Source of the DNA: Pseudobdellovibrionaceae bacterium
GTDB lineage: Bacteria > Bdellovibrionota > Bdellovibrionia > Bdellovibrionales > Bdellovibrionaceae
NCBI GenBank assembly: GCA_021731025.1
Contig: JAKFYD010000053.1
Coordinates: 1 to 40,375, forward strand
DNA length: 40,375 bases
Reading direction: 5' to 3'
Of the stretch, positions 31,586 through 40,345 are shown piece by piece. Positions within the stretch are counted from its first letter, which is position 1; the number at the start of each line of letters is the position of its first letter. The notes under the pieces are model-generated. The model had not been told where the DNA came from, made no database searches, and saw only the letters and a program-made list of their open reading frames with translations. A program made the position numbers and the translations under genes.

Positions 31586-34390
31586 ATGGATTACAAATCA
31601 ACAATACGTTTACCCGTGACCGATTTCCCTATGAAAGGGAATCTTCCTCAAAAAGAACCTCAATTGATTTCCACTTGGGAAGAAAAAAAGATTTATCATC
31701 GCCTGCTGGAAAAAAATAAAGGGCGCCCAAAATTTATTTTGCCGGATGGACCTCCCTACGCCAATGGTTCGATTCACGTCGGTCATGCCCTGAACAAAAT
31801 TTTGAAAGACATTATCATCAAGTACAAAAACATGAAGGGCTTTTCGACACCCTTTGTACCCGGGTGGGATTGCCATGGGCTTCCCATCGAACACAAAGTG
31901 ATGAAAGACCTTTCCGAAAAAAAAATAACAAAGACGGATCAAGAAATTTTGACACTCTGTCGAGCGGAAGCTTCAAAGTGGATGGCTCACCAAAGCCAGC
32001 AATTCCAACGCCTGGGTGTTTTGGCGGATTGGAAAAATCCTTACCTCACCATGGATGCTACTTACGAGGCCGAAGAAGTGCGAGAATTTGCTCGCGCTTT
32101 CAAGAAAGGCCTTATTTACCGAGGAGAAAAACCCGTCTATTGGAATTGGACTTTGAAAACGGCGCTCGCTGATGCCGAAGTTGAATACCATATGCATCGG
32201 TCACCTTCGATTTACGTCAAATTTAATGTGGAAGATTCAAGTTCGATAAAAAAATTGGGTTTCGCGGATGGTGCAAATTCGCTGGGATCTAAAAAATTGA
32301 GCTTCGTGATTTGGACGACAACTCCTTGGACATTGCCAGCGAACGTGGCGATCAGTCTTCATCCTGATTTTGATTATGGAGTTTACGATTCAGGCAGCGA
32401 TTATTTAATCGTTGCAAAAGGTCTTAAAGAATCTTTCGAAAAAGAAACGGGCTTAGCTTTACGGCTTGTCAGGGAATTCAAGGGTGCTGATCTCGAAGGC
32501 TTGAAAGCAAAGCATCTGTGGATCGATCGCGACTCGCTGATTGTTCTGGGTTTGCATGTTAGTCTTGATGCGGGGACAGGTTGTGTTCACACGGCCCCTG
32601 GCCATGGTGCTGATGACTACAAAGTGGGTTTAAAATATCAACTCCCTATACTTTGTCCCGTCAATGAAAGCGGAGCCTTTACAGCAGAAGCTGGAAGTTT
32701 ACCTAACGGAGAAAAACTTGAAGGCGTCAATATCTTCAAAGCAAATCCAAAAATTGTCGAGTACTTGAAAACTTCAGGACATCTTCTGAAGTTCAGCGAG
32801 TTCGAGCACAGTTATCCTCACTGCTGGCGCACAAAAACTCCGTTGATTTTTCGCACGACTCCGCAGTGGTTTTTGGGAATTGATTTAGAGAAATCAGAGA
32901 TTCGCAAAAAAGTTTTAAAGACAATGGATCAAGTTCAATTCGTTCCCGAATGGGGTCGCGCTCGTTTTCACGCGATGATGGAGAATCGTCCTGACTGGTG
33001 TTTGAGCCGTCAAAGAATTTGGGGCGTTCCAATTCCTATTTATTATTGTAAAGCGACCAGTGAACCTTTACTGGACACCGAAGTAATGATGAAGATTGCT
33101 GATCTTATCGAAACCAAAGGTGGTATCGAGGCTTTTTATCAGACTTCCCCAGATGAAGTTATTGGGAAATTTCAAAAATCAAAAGAGTCCGAAAAATTTC
33201 CAGATTTTGGTTCACAAGGTTTCCGTCACGGAAAAGATATTTTGGACGTATGGTTTGATTCCGGCGTTTATCATGCTGCTGTTCAAAAACGTCATCCCGA
33301 AATGACTTTTCCCGCAGACATTTATCTGGAAGGCAGCGATCAACATCGAGGTTGGTTTAACACCAGCTATCTGACATCGATGGCGACACAGGAGAGTGCG
33401 CCCTTCAAAACTTTGTTGACCCACGGCTTTGTGGTGGATTCTCAAGGTCGGAAGCAAAGTAAATCTTTAGGAAATGTCATCGATCCCAATGATGTCGCCG
33501 CAAAAAGTGGAGCAGAAATCATTCGTCTTTGGGCTTCTTATGAAGATTATGGAAAAGATGTTTCCTGCGGAACCGAAGAGCTCACTCGCGTGACTGAAAC
33601 CTACCGTCGCATGCGAAACACGATGCGATTTCTTTTAGGAGCTTTGCACGATTTCGATCCCGATCAACATCGGGTTTCGGTTAAGGACATGACTCAATTG
33701 GATGTTTGGGCTCTGAATGAACTCAATGAATTGATCGAGAAAGTCACTGAAGCTTATGACAATTATGATTTTTATAAAATTTATCACGCCTTAAATACCT
33801 TTTTCACCGTCACACTTTCAGCGACTTATTTGGATATCCTGAAGGATCGCCTTTACACCTGGAAGGCTGACGGGAAAGCTCGCCGTGGATCGCAAACCGT
33901 GCTTTATGATTTGACCGAGACATTGATCAGCTTGATGGCCCCCATCTTGTCTTTCTTGAGCGAAGAAAGTTACCAGTACCTGCGGGGTAAAAAATTCGAC
34001 AGTGTTTTCCTGGTGGATTTCCCTCAACCAAAACCAGAGTGGAAAAATCCTGAAATTAAAAAACTGTTTGTGGAATTATTACGGGTCCGCACGGAAGTGC
34101 AAAAAAGTTTAGAACTTCAGCGCGCCGAAAAAGTCATTGGTGCTTCCCTGGAAGCGAAAGTGACTGTTACTGCGGAATCCGAGACTTTAAATTCCTTGAA
34201 AGGTTTTTCCAAAGACCTCCGGGAATTTTTTATTGTTTCTGAAACCGAATTGAAGCAGGGACCTTTTGCGATCCAAGTTGAAAAAGCTCAAGGGGAAAAA
34301 TGTGTGCGCTGCTGGGTTTATTCGACACAAATCAGCCAGGATCCTAAACACCCTGGTGTTTGTCCCAAATGCGTGGAGGCTTTGACATGA
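31586..34390 (+). CDS. ileS: Isoleucyl-tRNA synthetase
   Basis: Class I aminoacyl-tRNA synthetase of 934 residues that charges tRNA-Ile. Signature GPPYANGSIHVGHALNK contains the HIGH motif as His64-Val-Gly-His67. The KMSKS loop is KQSKS (about 623-627), and the editing domain contains the conserved WTTTPWTLPAN and DAGTGCVHTAPGHG segments. A C-terminal zinc finger has four Cys (CVRCWV, then CPKC near 929), typical of bacterial-type IleRS. No ribosome site precedes the ATG; TACATA at 31574-31579 ends six bases before it, suggesting a leaderless message. Its stop overlaps the lspA start (ATGA). Confidence 0.97.
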   Translation: MDYKSTIRLPVTDFPMKGNLPQKEPQLISTWEEKKIYHRLLEKNKGRPKFILPDGPPYANGSIHVGHALNKILKDIIIKYKNMKGFSTPFVPGWDCHGLPIEHKVMKDLSEKKITKTDQEILTLCRAEASKWMAHQSQQFQRLGVLADWKNPYLTMDATYEAEEVREFARAFKKGLIYRGEKPVYWNWTLKTALADAEVEYHMHRSPSIYVKFNVEDSSSIKKLGFADGANSLGSKKLSFVIWTTTPWTLPANVAISLHPDFDYGVYDSGSDYLIVAKGLKESFEKETGLALRLVREFKGADLEGLKAKHLWIDRDSLIVLGLHVSLDAGTGCVHTAPGHGADDYKVGLKYQLPILCPVNESGAFTAEAGSLPNGEKLEGVNIFKANPKIVEYLKTSGHLLKFSEFEHSYPHCWRTKTPLIFRTTPQWFLGIDLEKSEIRKKVLKTMDQVQFVPEWGRARFHAMMENRPDWCLSRQRIWGVPIPIYYCKATSEPLLDTEVMMKIADLIETKGGIEAFYQTSPDEVIGKFQKSKESEKFPDFGSQGFRHGKDILDVWFDSGVYHAAVQKRHPEMTFPADIYLEGSDQHRGWFNTSYLTSMATQESAPFKTLLTHGFVVDSQGRKQSKSLGNVIDPNDVAAKSGAEIIRLWASYEDYGKDVSCGTEELTRVTETYRRMRNTMRFLLGALHDFDPDQHRVSVKDMTQLDVWALNELNELIEKVTEAYDNYDFYKIYHALNTFFTVTLSATYLDILKDRLYTWKADGKARRGSQTVLYDLTETLISLMAPILSFLSEESYQYLRGKKFDSVFLVDFPQPKPEWKNPEIKKLFVELLRVRTEVQKSLELQRAEKVIGASLEAKVTVTAESETLNSLKGFSKDLREFFIVSETELKQGPFAIQVEKAQGEKCVRCWVYSTQISQDPKHPGVCPKCVEALT

Positions 34391-34911
34391 ATAAAAAATA
34401 TATTTATCTGCTAACAATTTCAGGAATATTGATTTGTTTAGATCAACTGACAAAGCTCTATGTTCACACTCAATTCCATTTGGGTGAATCCACGGTGGTT
34501 ATTAAGAATTTTTTCAATATCACTTACGTTCGAAATTTCGGTGCCGCTTTTGGTTTTTTGGCCAACAGCCATCCCGAATTCCGTGAAGCTTTCTTTTTGA
34601 TGATGCCCCCAGTAGCCTTAATTATTATTTTATTTATTTTGAAAAGCGTTCACGAAAGTGATCGTTGGCAGGTCACCGCACTTTCCTGCATCTTTGGTGG
34701 CGCTATTGGCAATTACATCGATCGCGTCCGCTTTCGCTACGTGATCGATTTTTTAGATTTTCATATCAATGAAAAGTATTCGTGGCCCGCGTTTAATATT
34801 GCGGATTCAGCCATTGTTTGCGGAGTTATTATCCTTATAGGCATGATGCTGCTTGAAGGACGAAAGCATCGCCAAGCCGCTGCCGTTTCAAGTGAAAAAA
34901 TAATGGAATGA
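34387..34911 (+). CDS. lspA: Lipoprotein signal peptidase (signal peptidase II)
   Basis: Inner-membrane aspartyl protease of 174 residues that removes signal peptides from prolipoproteins after lipidation. Family motifs: DQLTKLYV, VRNFGAAFGFL, GGAIGNYIDR and FNIADSAIVCG. The two catalytic Asp are about residue 121 (VIDFLDFH) and Asp140 (NIAD). Four hydrophobic segments are present. The ATG at 34387 overlaps the ileS stop; ileS-lspA is the common pairing. The last 24 bases overlap the convergent gene at 34888. With lgt 1.5 kb away, this matures the many predicted lipoproteins in the window. Confidence 0.96.
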   Translation: MNKKYIYLLTISGILICLDQLTKLYVHTQFHLGESTVVIKNFFNITYVRNFGAAFGFLANSHPEFREAFFLMMPPVALIIILFILKSVHESDRWQVTALSCIFGGAIGNYIDRVRFRYVIDFLDFHINEKYSWPAFNIADSAIVCGVIILIGMMLLEGRKHRQAAAVSSEKIME

Positions 34912-36318
34912 GGGCAAAGGTTCTTTCTTGTTGCTCTCGACATAAAATAAAGAAATGACTTCGGTTCGCACGTTTTTCTTAATATTAAAAATGGTTAGGT
35001 CTGAATTTTCGATGATTTGGTGTAAACCACGGCCGGCTCCACCCTTATCTTGATTCAAGGAACCAGCTCGTCCTTCGTAGCAACTTTCAAGATAGTTGAT
35101 AATGATATCTTTTGTTAATCCACCAAAAGGATCAGTCACCGATAGAGCGAGATACATCCCATCACAAGCGTATTTAAATTGAGATTGCAAATGACTGTCC
35201 AGAATGACTTGGGTACGGCGCGAGTAGTGATTAAATAGCGGCACGCCACTGCTGTCGATGGGCGCATCATAAATCGAATTCATCAGAAGCTCTTCGGAAA
35301 CCGTGTAGCACCGATCAATTAAGGTCTGTCTAACACCAAGTCCTTTAAAATAATTCGTCATTTCATCTTTTAAATTCTCTCGGTCATCGGAAGACTTAAC
35401 TTTGCGAGATTGAACCTCGACTCCCCAAGAAAGGTATTTTTCCAGCCCGAAAATGTCCTGACTCAGAACCTTTGTCAGGGTTGTCAGCATTGTTCGAATG
35501 GTTAGAGCACGATCTTCGGGATCGCGGGTGATCATCGTGTTGACGGAAGGATTCTCTCGGTAGTAGTGAAGGTTTTCTTTCACCAACTTTGAAGTCATCA
35601 TGATAAACTTCGCAGGATTCTTGTTAACTTTTAATTTCTTAAATAAGTCGATGGATTGATCGTCACAGATAATGGCATCGTAAGTTTGAGAAGAAATCAA
35701 GGTTTCGGCCGTAGTAAGATCTGAAGCCGTATCCATTTTCACCCCTGTGCTTCCGACTGCAACTTTCGCCATCACCAGCTGTTTGCGATCAGAATCGACC
35801 AAGAGAACTTTTTTATTTCCGATTGTGTCCAATGCCATCTGGGCTTGATGCAATTCACGATTGGCAATTTCGAAAAACCGGGCCTTTTCATTCGTTTTTG
35901 TCAGGCGATCCGCAAGAACCACAGAGTAAATACGGTAAAGTAAGGATTGAAAGTGATCAAGATCTTTGGGGTTAACGTGACTAAAGTTTTCAGAATCCAA
36001 GACCCAACATTCCAAATGAGAGGCCGCTCGAATGGTCGAAGTGGCTGGTTTGTTCAGTACCACACTCATTTCCCCCATCACTTCACCGGGATTTTGCAGA
36101 ATAGCTACGACTTCACCTGCCAGAACAACTTCGGCTATACCCTTACGAATAAAATAGAGCTTGGTATTTTGTTCATTTTCTTTAATGACGAAATCGCCCT
36201 TTTTAAAAGTCACCAGTTCGCACATTGTACAAATTTGCAAAAGCAATTCATCCCGAAAGGACCGAAAAAAATTATAAGTTTTTAGCTCTTTAGCTATGTC
36301 AGCGGGATGCAAATTCAT
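34888..36318 (-). CDS. Three-domain regulator: cNMP-binding-like, degenerate receiver, GHKL-like ATPase
   Basis: A 476-residue cytoplasmic protein. Residues about 15-135 form a cyclic nucleotide-binding fold (GDFVIKENEQ, LYFIRKGIAEVV, PGEVMGEMSVVLNKPATST). The Arg that grips the phosphate in CRP-like proteins is replaced by Ala92, so binding may be lost or altered. Residues about 168-285 resemble a receiver domain (VLLVDSDRKQ with Asp175/177, AIICDDQ with Asp219/220, MMTSK), but the usual Lys is Arg265. The C-terminus (about 320-465) has an N-box-like SEELLMNS, DPFGG (396-400) and GGAGRGL (426-432), as in RsbW/histidine-kinase ATPases. Probably a signalling switch or anti-sigma-type kinase; target unknown. 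Confidence 0.72.
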   Translation of the reverse strand: MNLHPADIAKELKTYNFFRSFRDELLLQICTMCELVTFKKGDFVIKENEQNTKLYFIRKGIAEVVLAGEVVAILQNPGEVMGEMSVVLNKPATSTIRAASHLECWVLDSENFSHVNPKDLDHFQSLLYRIYSVVLADRLTKTNEKARFFEIANRELHQAQMALDTIGNKKVLLVDSDRKQLVMAKVAVGSTGVKMDTASDLTTAETLISSQTYDAIICDDQSIDLFKKLKVNKNPAKFIMMTSKLVKENLHYYRENPSVNTMITRDPEDRALTIRTMLTTLTKVLSQDIFGLEKYLSWGVEVQSRKVKSSDDRENLKDEMTNYFKGLGVRQTLIDRCYTVSEELLMNSIYDAPIDSSGVPLFNHYSRRTQVILDSHLQSQFKYACDGMYLALSVTDPFGGLTKDIIINYLESCYEGRAGSLNQDKGGAGRGLHQIIENSDLTIFNIKKNVRTEVISLFYVESNKKEPLPSFHYFFT

Positions 36319-36417
36319 CAGTTAAATTATGACTATTCCCTCGTGTTCTGACGACATAAATGTTATCCATCTTATGACTAAGGTCGTGATGTGCAAATCA
36401 CTGCGGAAAGGAATGAG

Positions 36418-37143
36418 ATGTATCCGTGGATCATTGTTGGTCCAGTTACACTGCCCACGTTTTTTTTAGTTAATGCTGTTATCGCCAGCGTGGCTTTTTT
36501 ATGGGTCATGGCTCGGGCTGAAAAGTCCAAGACTGATTTGCGCTTTGTCGCTGACCTAACCCTGATTCTTATGATCACCGCTTTGGTCGGCGCCCGTTTG
36601 TTTCATATCTTTTATGAAAATTTTGATTTTTACCAGAACCATCCTTGGAATGTTTTTTTTCTGTGGGAGGGAGGATTTGTTTTCTACGGCGGATTAATTT
36701 TTTCCGTGTTGGGAGGAATTTCCTTCGCAAAGTATCGCCATCAGGATCCTATCGAATATTTTGATTTGTATGCGCCGGTGATAAGTCTTAGTTATGCTTT
36801 AGGACGAATCGGCTGCCTTTTAACGGGCTGTTGCTTTGGAAAATACTGCGAGCTTCCTTGGGCTATCAGTGGACGACATCCAACTCAACTTTATTCAACA
36901 ATTTGGGAGCTTGGTGTACTTTGCATTCTACTGAGTCTCGAACAAAAATCTCCTCGGCCAAGAACATTGATTTTTGCAACTTGGATGCTGTTACATTCGC
37001 TGGGACGATTTCTGATTGAATTTTTGCGGGATGACTTTCGCGGGCCGACGGTTTTTCTTTCAGTATCGAGCTGGATCAGTTTAGGTTTATTTACTCTATC
37101 TGCTATTTGGCTTTTTCGTCTTTCACGACTGAAAGTAAAATAG
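36418..37143 (+). CDS. lgt: Prolipoprotein diacylglyceryl transferase
   Basis: Inner-membrane enzyme that transfers diacylglycerol from phosphatidylglycerol to the lipobox cysteine. With the ATG at 36418 (AAGGA five bases upstream, chosen over a GTG at 36391) the protein has 241 residues, shorter than the E. coli enzyme. Visible motifs are GARLFHIFYEN, WEGGFVFYGGLIFSVLGG, LGRIGCLLTGCCFGKYC, GRHPTQLYSTIWELG and LIEFLRDDFRG. The HGG motif of E. coli reads YGG here; I believe this substitution occurs elsewhere in the family. The 3' end overlaps the convergent gene by 41 bases. First step of the lipoprotein pathway whose next step is lspA. Confidence 0.94.
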   Translation: MYPWIIVGPVTLPTFFLVNAVIASVAFLWVMARAEKSKTDLRFVADLTLILMITALVGARLFHIFYENFDFYQNHPWNVFFLWEGGFVFYGGLIFSVLGGISFAKYRHQDPIEYFDLYAPVISLSYALGRIGCLLTGCCFGKYCELPWAISGRHPTQLYSTIWELGVLCILLSLEQKSPRPRTLIFATWMLLHSLGRFLIEFLRDDFRGPTVFLSVSSWISLGLFTLSAIWLFRLSRLKVK

Positions 37144-38128
37144 TTCGAATCATATTTTCCGGCGGCATCTGAAGAATTTCAGAAGGGTTAAGAGAATGGG
37201 AATTCAGTTTTGTTCCATCCAAAGCTCCTTGCAATCCTGTCCACACATCAGACCAGTGTTCCTTGGGTAAGTCCTTTGGCTCTGAAACCAGAGTCTCTAA
37301 TGAGCTCTCGTCAAAGAGTTCATAAAGATAATTGAAGATGAAATTAACAAAGAAAACTTTTTCAGCGGGTTGCCCTTCCCTCTTCATTTTCATCGCCGTG
37401 TAACGAATGACGTAATAGTGGTAGAAAGCTGAGCTTAAAAAGTTCAATTGATTTTGATAGGCCGGAGGATAAATTTTATAAGAGAAATCAGAGATGCCCT
37501 TTTTCAACACCACTTCTCGCAAGAGGCCGATCACACGATGAAGCAGTTCAATGTTGTATTTACTGATCTCATCAAAGCGGTCCGGGTATTTTGCAAGGCG
37601 GCTCTTGAGCCAAGTGACGTGGGATTCTCCGTAGGAAATATCTTGGAAAAGGACTGCTAAATATTGAGAGGCTCGGAAATCCGTCTTTAAAATTTTTAAA
37701 CTCGAAATAAAAAGATCAAAATTTTGCGCCTGAGCAAGTTGGATCTGATTCGCAAGCTCTCCCAAAAAACGACTGACCTGAGGCTGCCGTATAAGCAAAA
37801 GCAATTCTGAGGGGAAAACAATCGTGGTGGGACCCGTATTTCCTGAGCTTGGATCTTCGAGGAGCTCGACCCTTAAAGACATTTGTCTTAAAAAGGAAGC
37901 CACCGTTTTCTGGCAAGACGTCAGGACATTTTTTTCATTTGAGCTGTGTTCGCCGAAATATTTGTAACAGCGTTGGTTCAACATTAATGAAAGACTTTTT
38001 TCTTGAATGAACTTTGAAGACAGAATTTTTGTTTTTAAAAATTCATTGGGCGAATGACGGCCCCATCCTAAGGATGAGGCCGCATAGAAAATAAGAATGC
38101 TAAATAAGACTATTGTTGTTGAGCGCAT
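37103..38128 (-). CDS. Exported protein of unknown function
   Basis: Unrecognised 341-residue product with a signal peptide (hydrophobic 6-20, cleavage near SLGW). The mature chain is mostly helical, with motifs such as QRCYKYFGEHSSNEK, PTTIVFPSELLLLI, DRFDEISKYNIELLHRV and FVNFIFNYLYELFDE. No enzyme motif or membrane segment after the signal was found. It lies 18 bases downstream of the Tat-signal gene at 38147 and probably shares its transcript. Its end overlaps the 3' end of lgt by 41 bases, an unusually long convergent overlap, so the last 13 codons of both are under joint constraint. Confidence 0.62.
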   Translation of the reverse strand: MRSTTIVLFSILIFYAASSLGWGRHSPNEFLKTKILSSKFIQEKSLSLMLNQRCYKYFGEHSSNEKNVLTSCQKTVASFLRQMSLRVELLEDPSSGNTGPTTIVFPSELLLLIRQPQVSRFLGELANQIQLAQAQNFDLFISSLKILKTDFRASQYLAVLFQDISYGESHVTWLKSRLAKYPDRFDEISKYNIELLHRVIGLLREVVLKKGISDFSYKIYPPAYQNQLNFLSSAFYHYYVIRYTAMKMKREGQPAEKVFFVNFIFNYLYELFDESSLETLVSEPKDLPKEHWSDVWTGLQGALDGTKLNSHSLNPSEILQMPPENMIRTILLSVVKDEKAK

Positions 38129-38146
38129 GGAGTATAAGTTTTCCTC

Positions 38147-38536
38147 TTAACCTCGAACTGAAGTTAAACGAATACGGTAAAGATGATCTTTAACCGTATC
38201 TTCAGCAACAACTTCGCCTTGATCTCGAATTGCAAGCAATTGTTGTTGAGTTAAGATAACGGTATGCCAGTGAAGAGCCCATGCCAAAGTTGTTTTAAGT
38301 GTTATCCCCTCGGCAGGTGGATTAAAGATAATCGCAATAGGAACATGAAGTTCATGATGATGATGAACTAAGGGAAACAGACGACCTGGACCTGATTCAA
38401 CAACGAGGTTTTCACCATTTTTACTTTGCTTTAAAGACTGAGTATCTCCTTGATGAGACAATGCCTGCTCTGCCACTGTGAGGGATAAAACAACTAAGCC
38501 TGTTTTCTTTAGAAAATTTCTTCTTTGATCGTTCAT
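38147..38536 (-). CDS. Small Tat-exported histidine-rich protein
   Basis: A 129-residue protein whose N-terminus QRRNFLKKTGLVVLSL is a twin-arginine (Tat) signal, usually used for proteins folded with a cofactor before export. The mature part contains HHHHELHVPIAI (His58-61, His64) and ALHWHTV, enough histidines for a metal site such as copper, nickel or zinc. The rest is beta-rich (TLKTTLAWALHW, KDHLYRIRLTSV). I start at the ATG at 38536 because AAAGGG lies eight bases upstream; a TTG two codons earlier lacks spacing. No named family recognised. Paired with the exported protein at 37103. A metal-carrying periplasmic protein is the best guess. Confidence 0.65.
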   Translation of the reverse strand: MNDQRRNFLKKTGLVVLSLTVAEQALSHQGDTQSLKQSKNGENLVVESGPGRLFPLVHHHHELHVPIAIIFNPPAEGITLKTTLAWALHWHTVILTQQQLLAIRDQGEVVAEDTVKDHLYRIRLTSVRG

Positions 38537-38695
38537 GGCCAATACCCTTTCATTAGATAATTCTGTTTTGATTGAGGGATTGCTAGAATTGAACCAAGGC
38601 CATGAGAAACCAATTCCAAAAGATAACAGAAAGGATGTCGACCTTTTTTACAGAAGCTGAAAATGGGAACCACAGCATAAGCACACTTTATCTAC

Positions 38696-39256
38696 TTACT
38701 TCCTACTGCCTAAAGCACTATCACATTTAATGAGTAAGTCCGCACACCCACCTATTGCAATGGGAGCTAAAAAGATCGTCATCGAAGCCACAGCTCCGAG
38801 TGGACAGAAGATCCAAGCCTCTGTACATGCCGTAGGCATATCTTTAAATGCAACAACCCGATATTCTTCATGAAGTATTTTTATGGACTTTCCCTGCACC
38901 TTTAGATTTTCATCCTTCTCGTCCATCGTGCTTTCAATGATTCGCCCACTCGAGGCGTTGACAATTTTCCATAATTTTACAGGTTCCTGCGGATCTAATG
39001 GCAATACTTCAAATCTAAGAAGCTCTTTCTCATTCTCAATAAAATTCGTTAACCTAACTTCATGTAATACCCAGCCTGCCTTATTCATAGCCGTGAGTAA
39101 GAATGATTTTTCTCCGATTTTAGAAATATTCAAACATGATACTTGATTTGGATTTTTATCATATTCGCTTTTCACGCAAAATTTGTTTTCTTGGCTAGCA
39201 GATGCTATTGAAAAAAAATAAAAGCTCATCGTTAAAGTTAAAAAAAGTGTTTTCAT
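38696..39256 (-). CDS. Exported protein of unknown function, possibly membrane-associated C-terminus
   Basis: Unrecognised 186-residue protein. A signal peptide (hydrophobic 3-17, cleavage near SASA) is followed by beta-rich sequence (FCVKSEYDKNPNQVSCLN with two Cys, FLLTAMNKAGWVLHEVRL, RFEVLPLDPQEPVKLWKIV). The C-terminus has a Cys-containing hydrophobic stretch (about 150-178: ACTEAWIFCPLGAVASM, IAIGGCADLLIKC). Six or more Cys suggest disulfides. I use the ATG at 39256 (GGAG ten bases upstream) over a GTG at 39277. Stands alone. No function proposed. Confidence 0.62.
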   Translation of the reverse strand: MKTLFLTLTMSFYFFSIASASQENKFCVKSEYDKNPNQVSCLNISKIGEKSFLLTAMNKAGWVLHEVRLTNFIENEKELLRFEVLPLDPQEPVKLWKIVNASSGRIIESTMDEKDENLKVQGKSIKILHEEYRVVAFKDMPTACTEAWIFCPLGAVASMTIFLAPIAIGGCADLLIKCDSALGSRK

Positions 39257-39537
39257 AAGATTTAAACTCCGTTGCACTCAGTAGGATTAAGTTCCTAAAT
39301 CTCTGATCAACGAATCCTTAAATGTTTCACAATGCGACAATTGTACCGCTGTCTAAGGGAGCTAATTTTGATTTAGATTTCTGTTTTGAAAGCAAAGAGC
39401 CTTTTTGGGAAAACGACTGTCAAAGAATAAGACAGTTATCTCCTCAGGAATCGGGCCTAGCGCTTGTTAAATGGATCTGACCCCTCTTTAACTTGGCACA
39501 GAGTCTGTATTATCTCTTTAATGAAAAGGAGTCTGAT

Positions 39538-40323
39538 ATGAAAAACGGACTTAGCACTTTAAAAATTACGACGGCTTTTACGGCTATATTAACTGTTGCC
39601 GTTATGCTCGTGGCTTGTAACCGAAATAACGGGGCCGACAATGCGGGAATTCCCCCAGGTTATAATCCTAATGCCATCGGTGGTTGCACCACTGGCACCT
39701 ATTATATGGGTGGCTACTGCAACAATGCCAATGGAACAGCTTACGGAGCCTACAACGGAATTAATTTTATCACCGATAATTATCAGTACCGAAATATAAC
39801 CATTACAAATAGCAGCGTTTTCAGAAATCTTTTAAAAGATGGAATGGGAGTTTGTGATCGGGCCCAAACATCAGCCGGTTTAGCTTCCTGCTCAAGTTGG
39901 ACCAGTGGGTATTTCCAAATCGTTCTGCAAGCTCAGTCGGCTCAGTCGACACATCTCTATGCGACCTTTTCTGCCTACCCACGTGTTGACCAATATATGA
40001 ACTGGAGCATGCAATTACCTTCGGTTAAAGAATTTTTCTTAGGACTAGTAGGTTTCCCTGTTATGGATTATGGCAGTGCCATCCGCAATCCTTTAACAAT
40101 TGATGCGGTTATCTCGAACGTTAATAAAAGTCAGGGTTTCGAGGCGCGCGGTTACGGCGATCTTTACACAACAGCCAACACCACCTTATTCCAAATTATT
40201 GTTAGTAATCAGAAATTGGATTCTTACTATGCAGATCCAACGAATATGAACTTGCCTGGGTTGCAATACCAAATTGCATTCCGAGGAGAAGTGTTTGCCA
40301 CAGGAACATTTAGACGATATTAA
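39538..40323 (+). CDS. Lipoprotein of unknown function
   Basis: A 261-residue lipoprotein. The leader MKNGLSTLKITTAFT and the hydrophobic core end in LVAC (lipid Cys about 27), followed by an Asn/Gly-rich tether (CNRNNGADNAG). The mature part is rich in Asn, Gly, Tyr and Ser and predicted beta-rich (FITDNYQYRNITITNSS, YFQIVLQAQSAQ, LYATFSAYPRV), with Cys pairs near residues 54/64 and 103/114. AAGGAG lies six bases before the chosen ATG; a longer in-frame reading from 39493 has no such site. Possibly a surface adhesion or jelly-roll protein, but no family was recognised. Confidence 0.68.
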   Translation: MKNGLSTLKITTAFTAILTVAVMLVACNRNNGADNAGIPPGYNPNAIGGCTTGTYYMGGYCNNANGTAYGAYNGINFITDNYQYRNITITNSSVFRNLLKDGMGVCDRAQTSAGLASCSSWTSGYFQIVLQAQSAQSTHLYATFSAYPRVDQYMNWSMQLPSVKEFFLGLVGFPVMDYGSAIRNPLTIDAVISNVNKSQGFEARGYGDLYTTANTTLFQIIVSNQKLDSYYADPTNMNLPGLQYQIAFRGEVFATGTFRRY

Positions 40324-40345
40324 TAGAGCTCATATGAGCTCTATT
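40322..40345. terminator. Perfect 24-base palindrome after the lipoprotein gene
   Basis: The sequence beginning AATAGAGCTCAT is followed immediately by its exact inverse complement, starting within the lipoprotein stop codon. With no loop it is a DNA palindrome that could form a short-loop RNA hairpin and end transcription. It contains the ATG proposed as the start of the next gene, so it could also be an operator or a translational switch. There is no T run after it, which weakens the terminator call. Confidence 0.4.

Noticed and set aside
39494-39509. Sigma-54-like TTGGCAC upstream of the 39538 lipoprotein
   Set aside because: The -24 box is good, but at the required ten-base spacing the -12 position reads GT where GC is essential.
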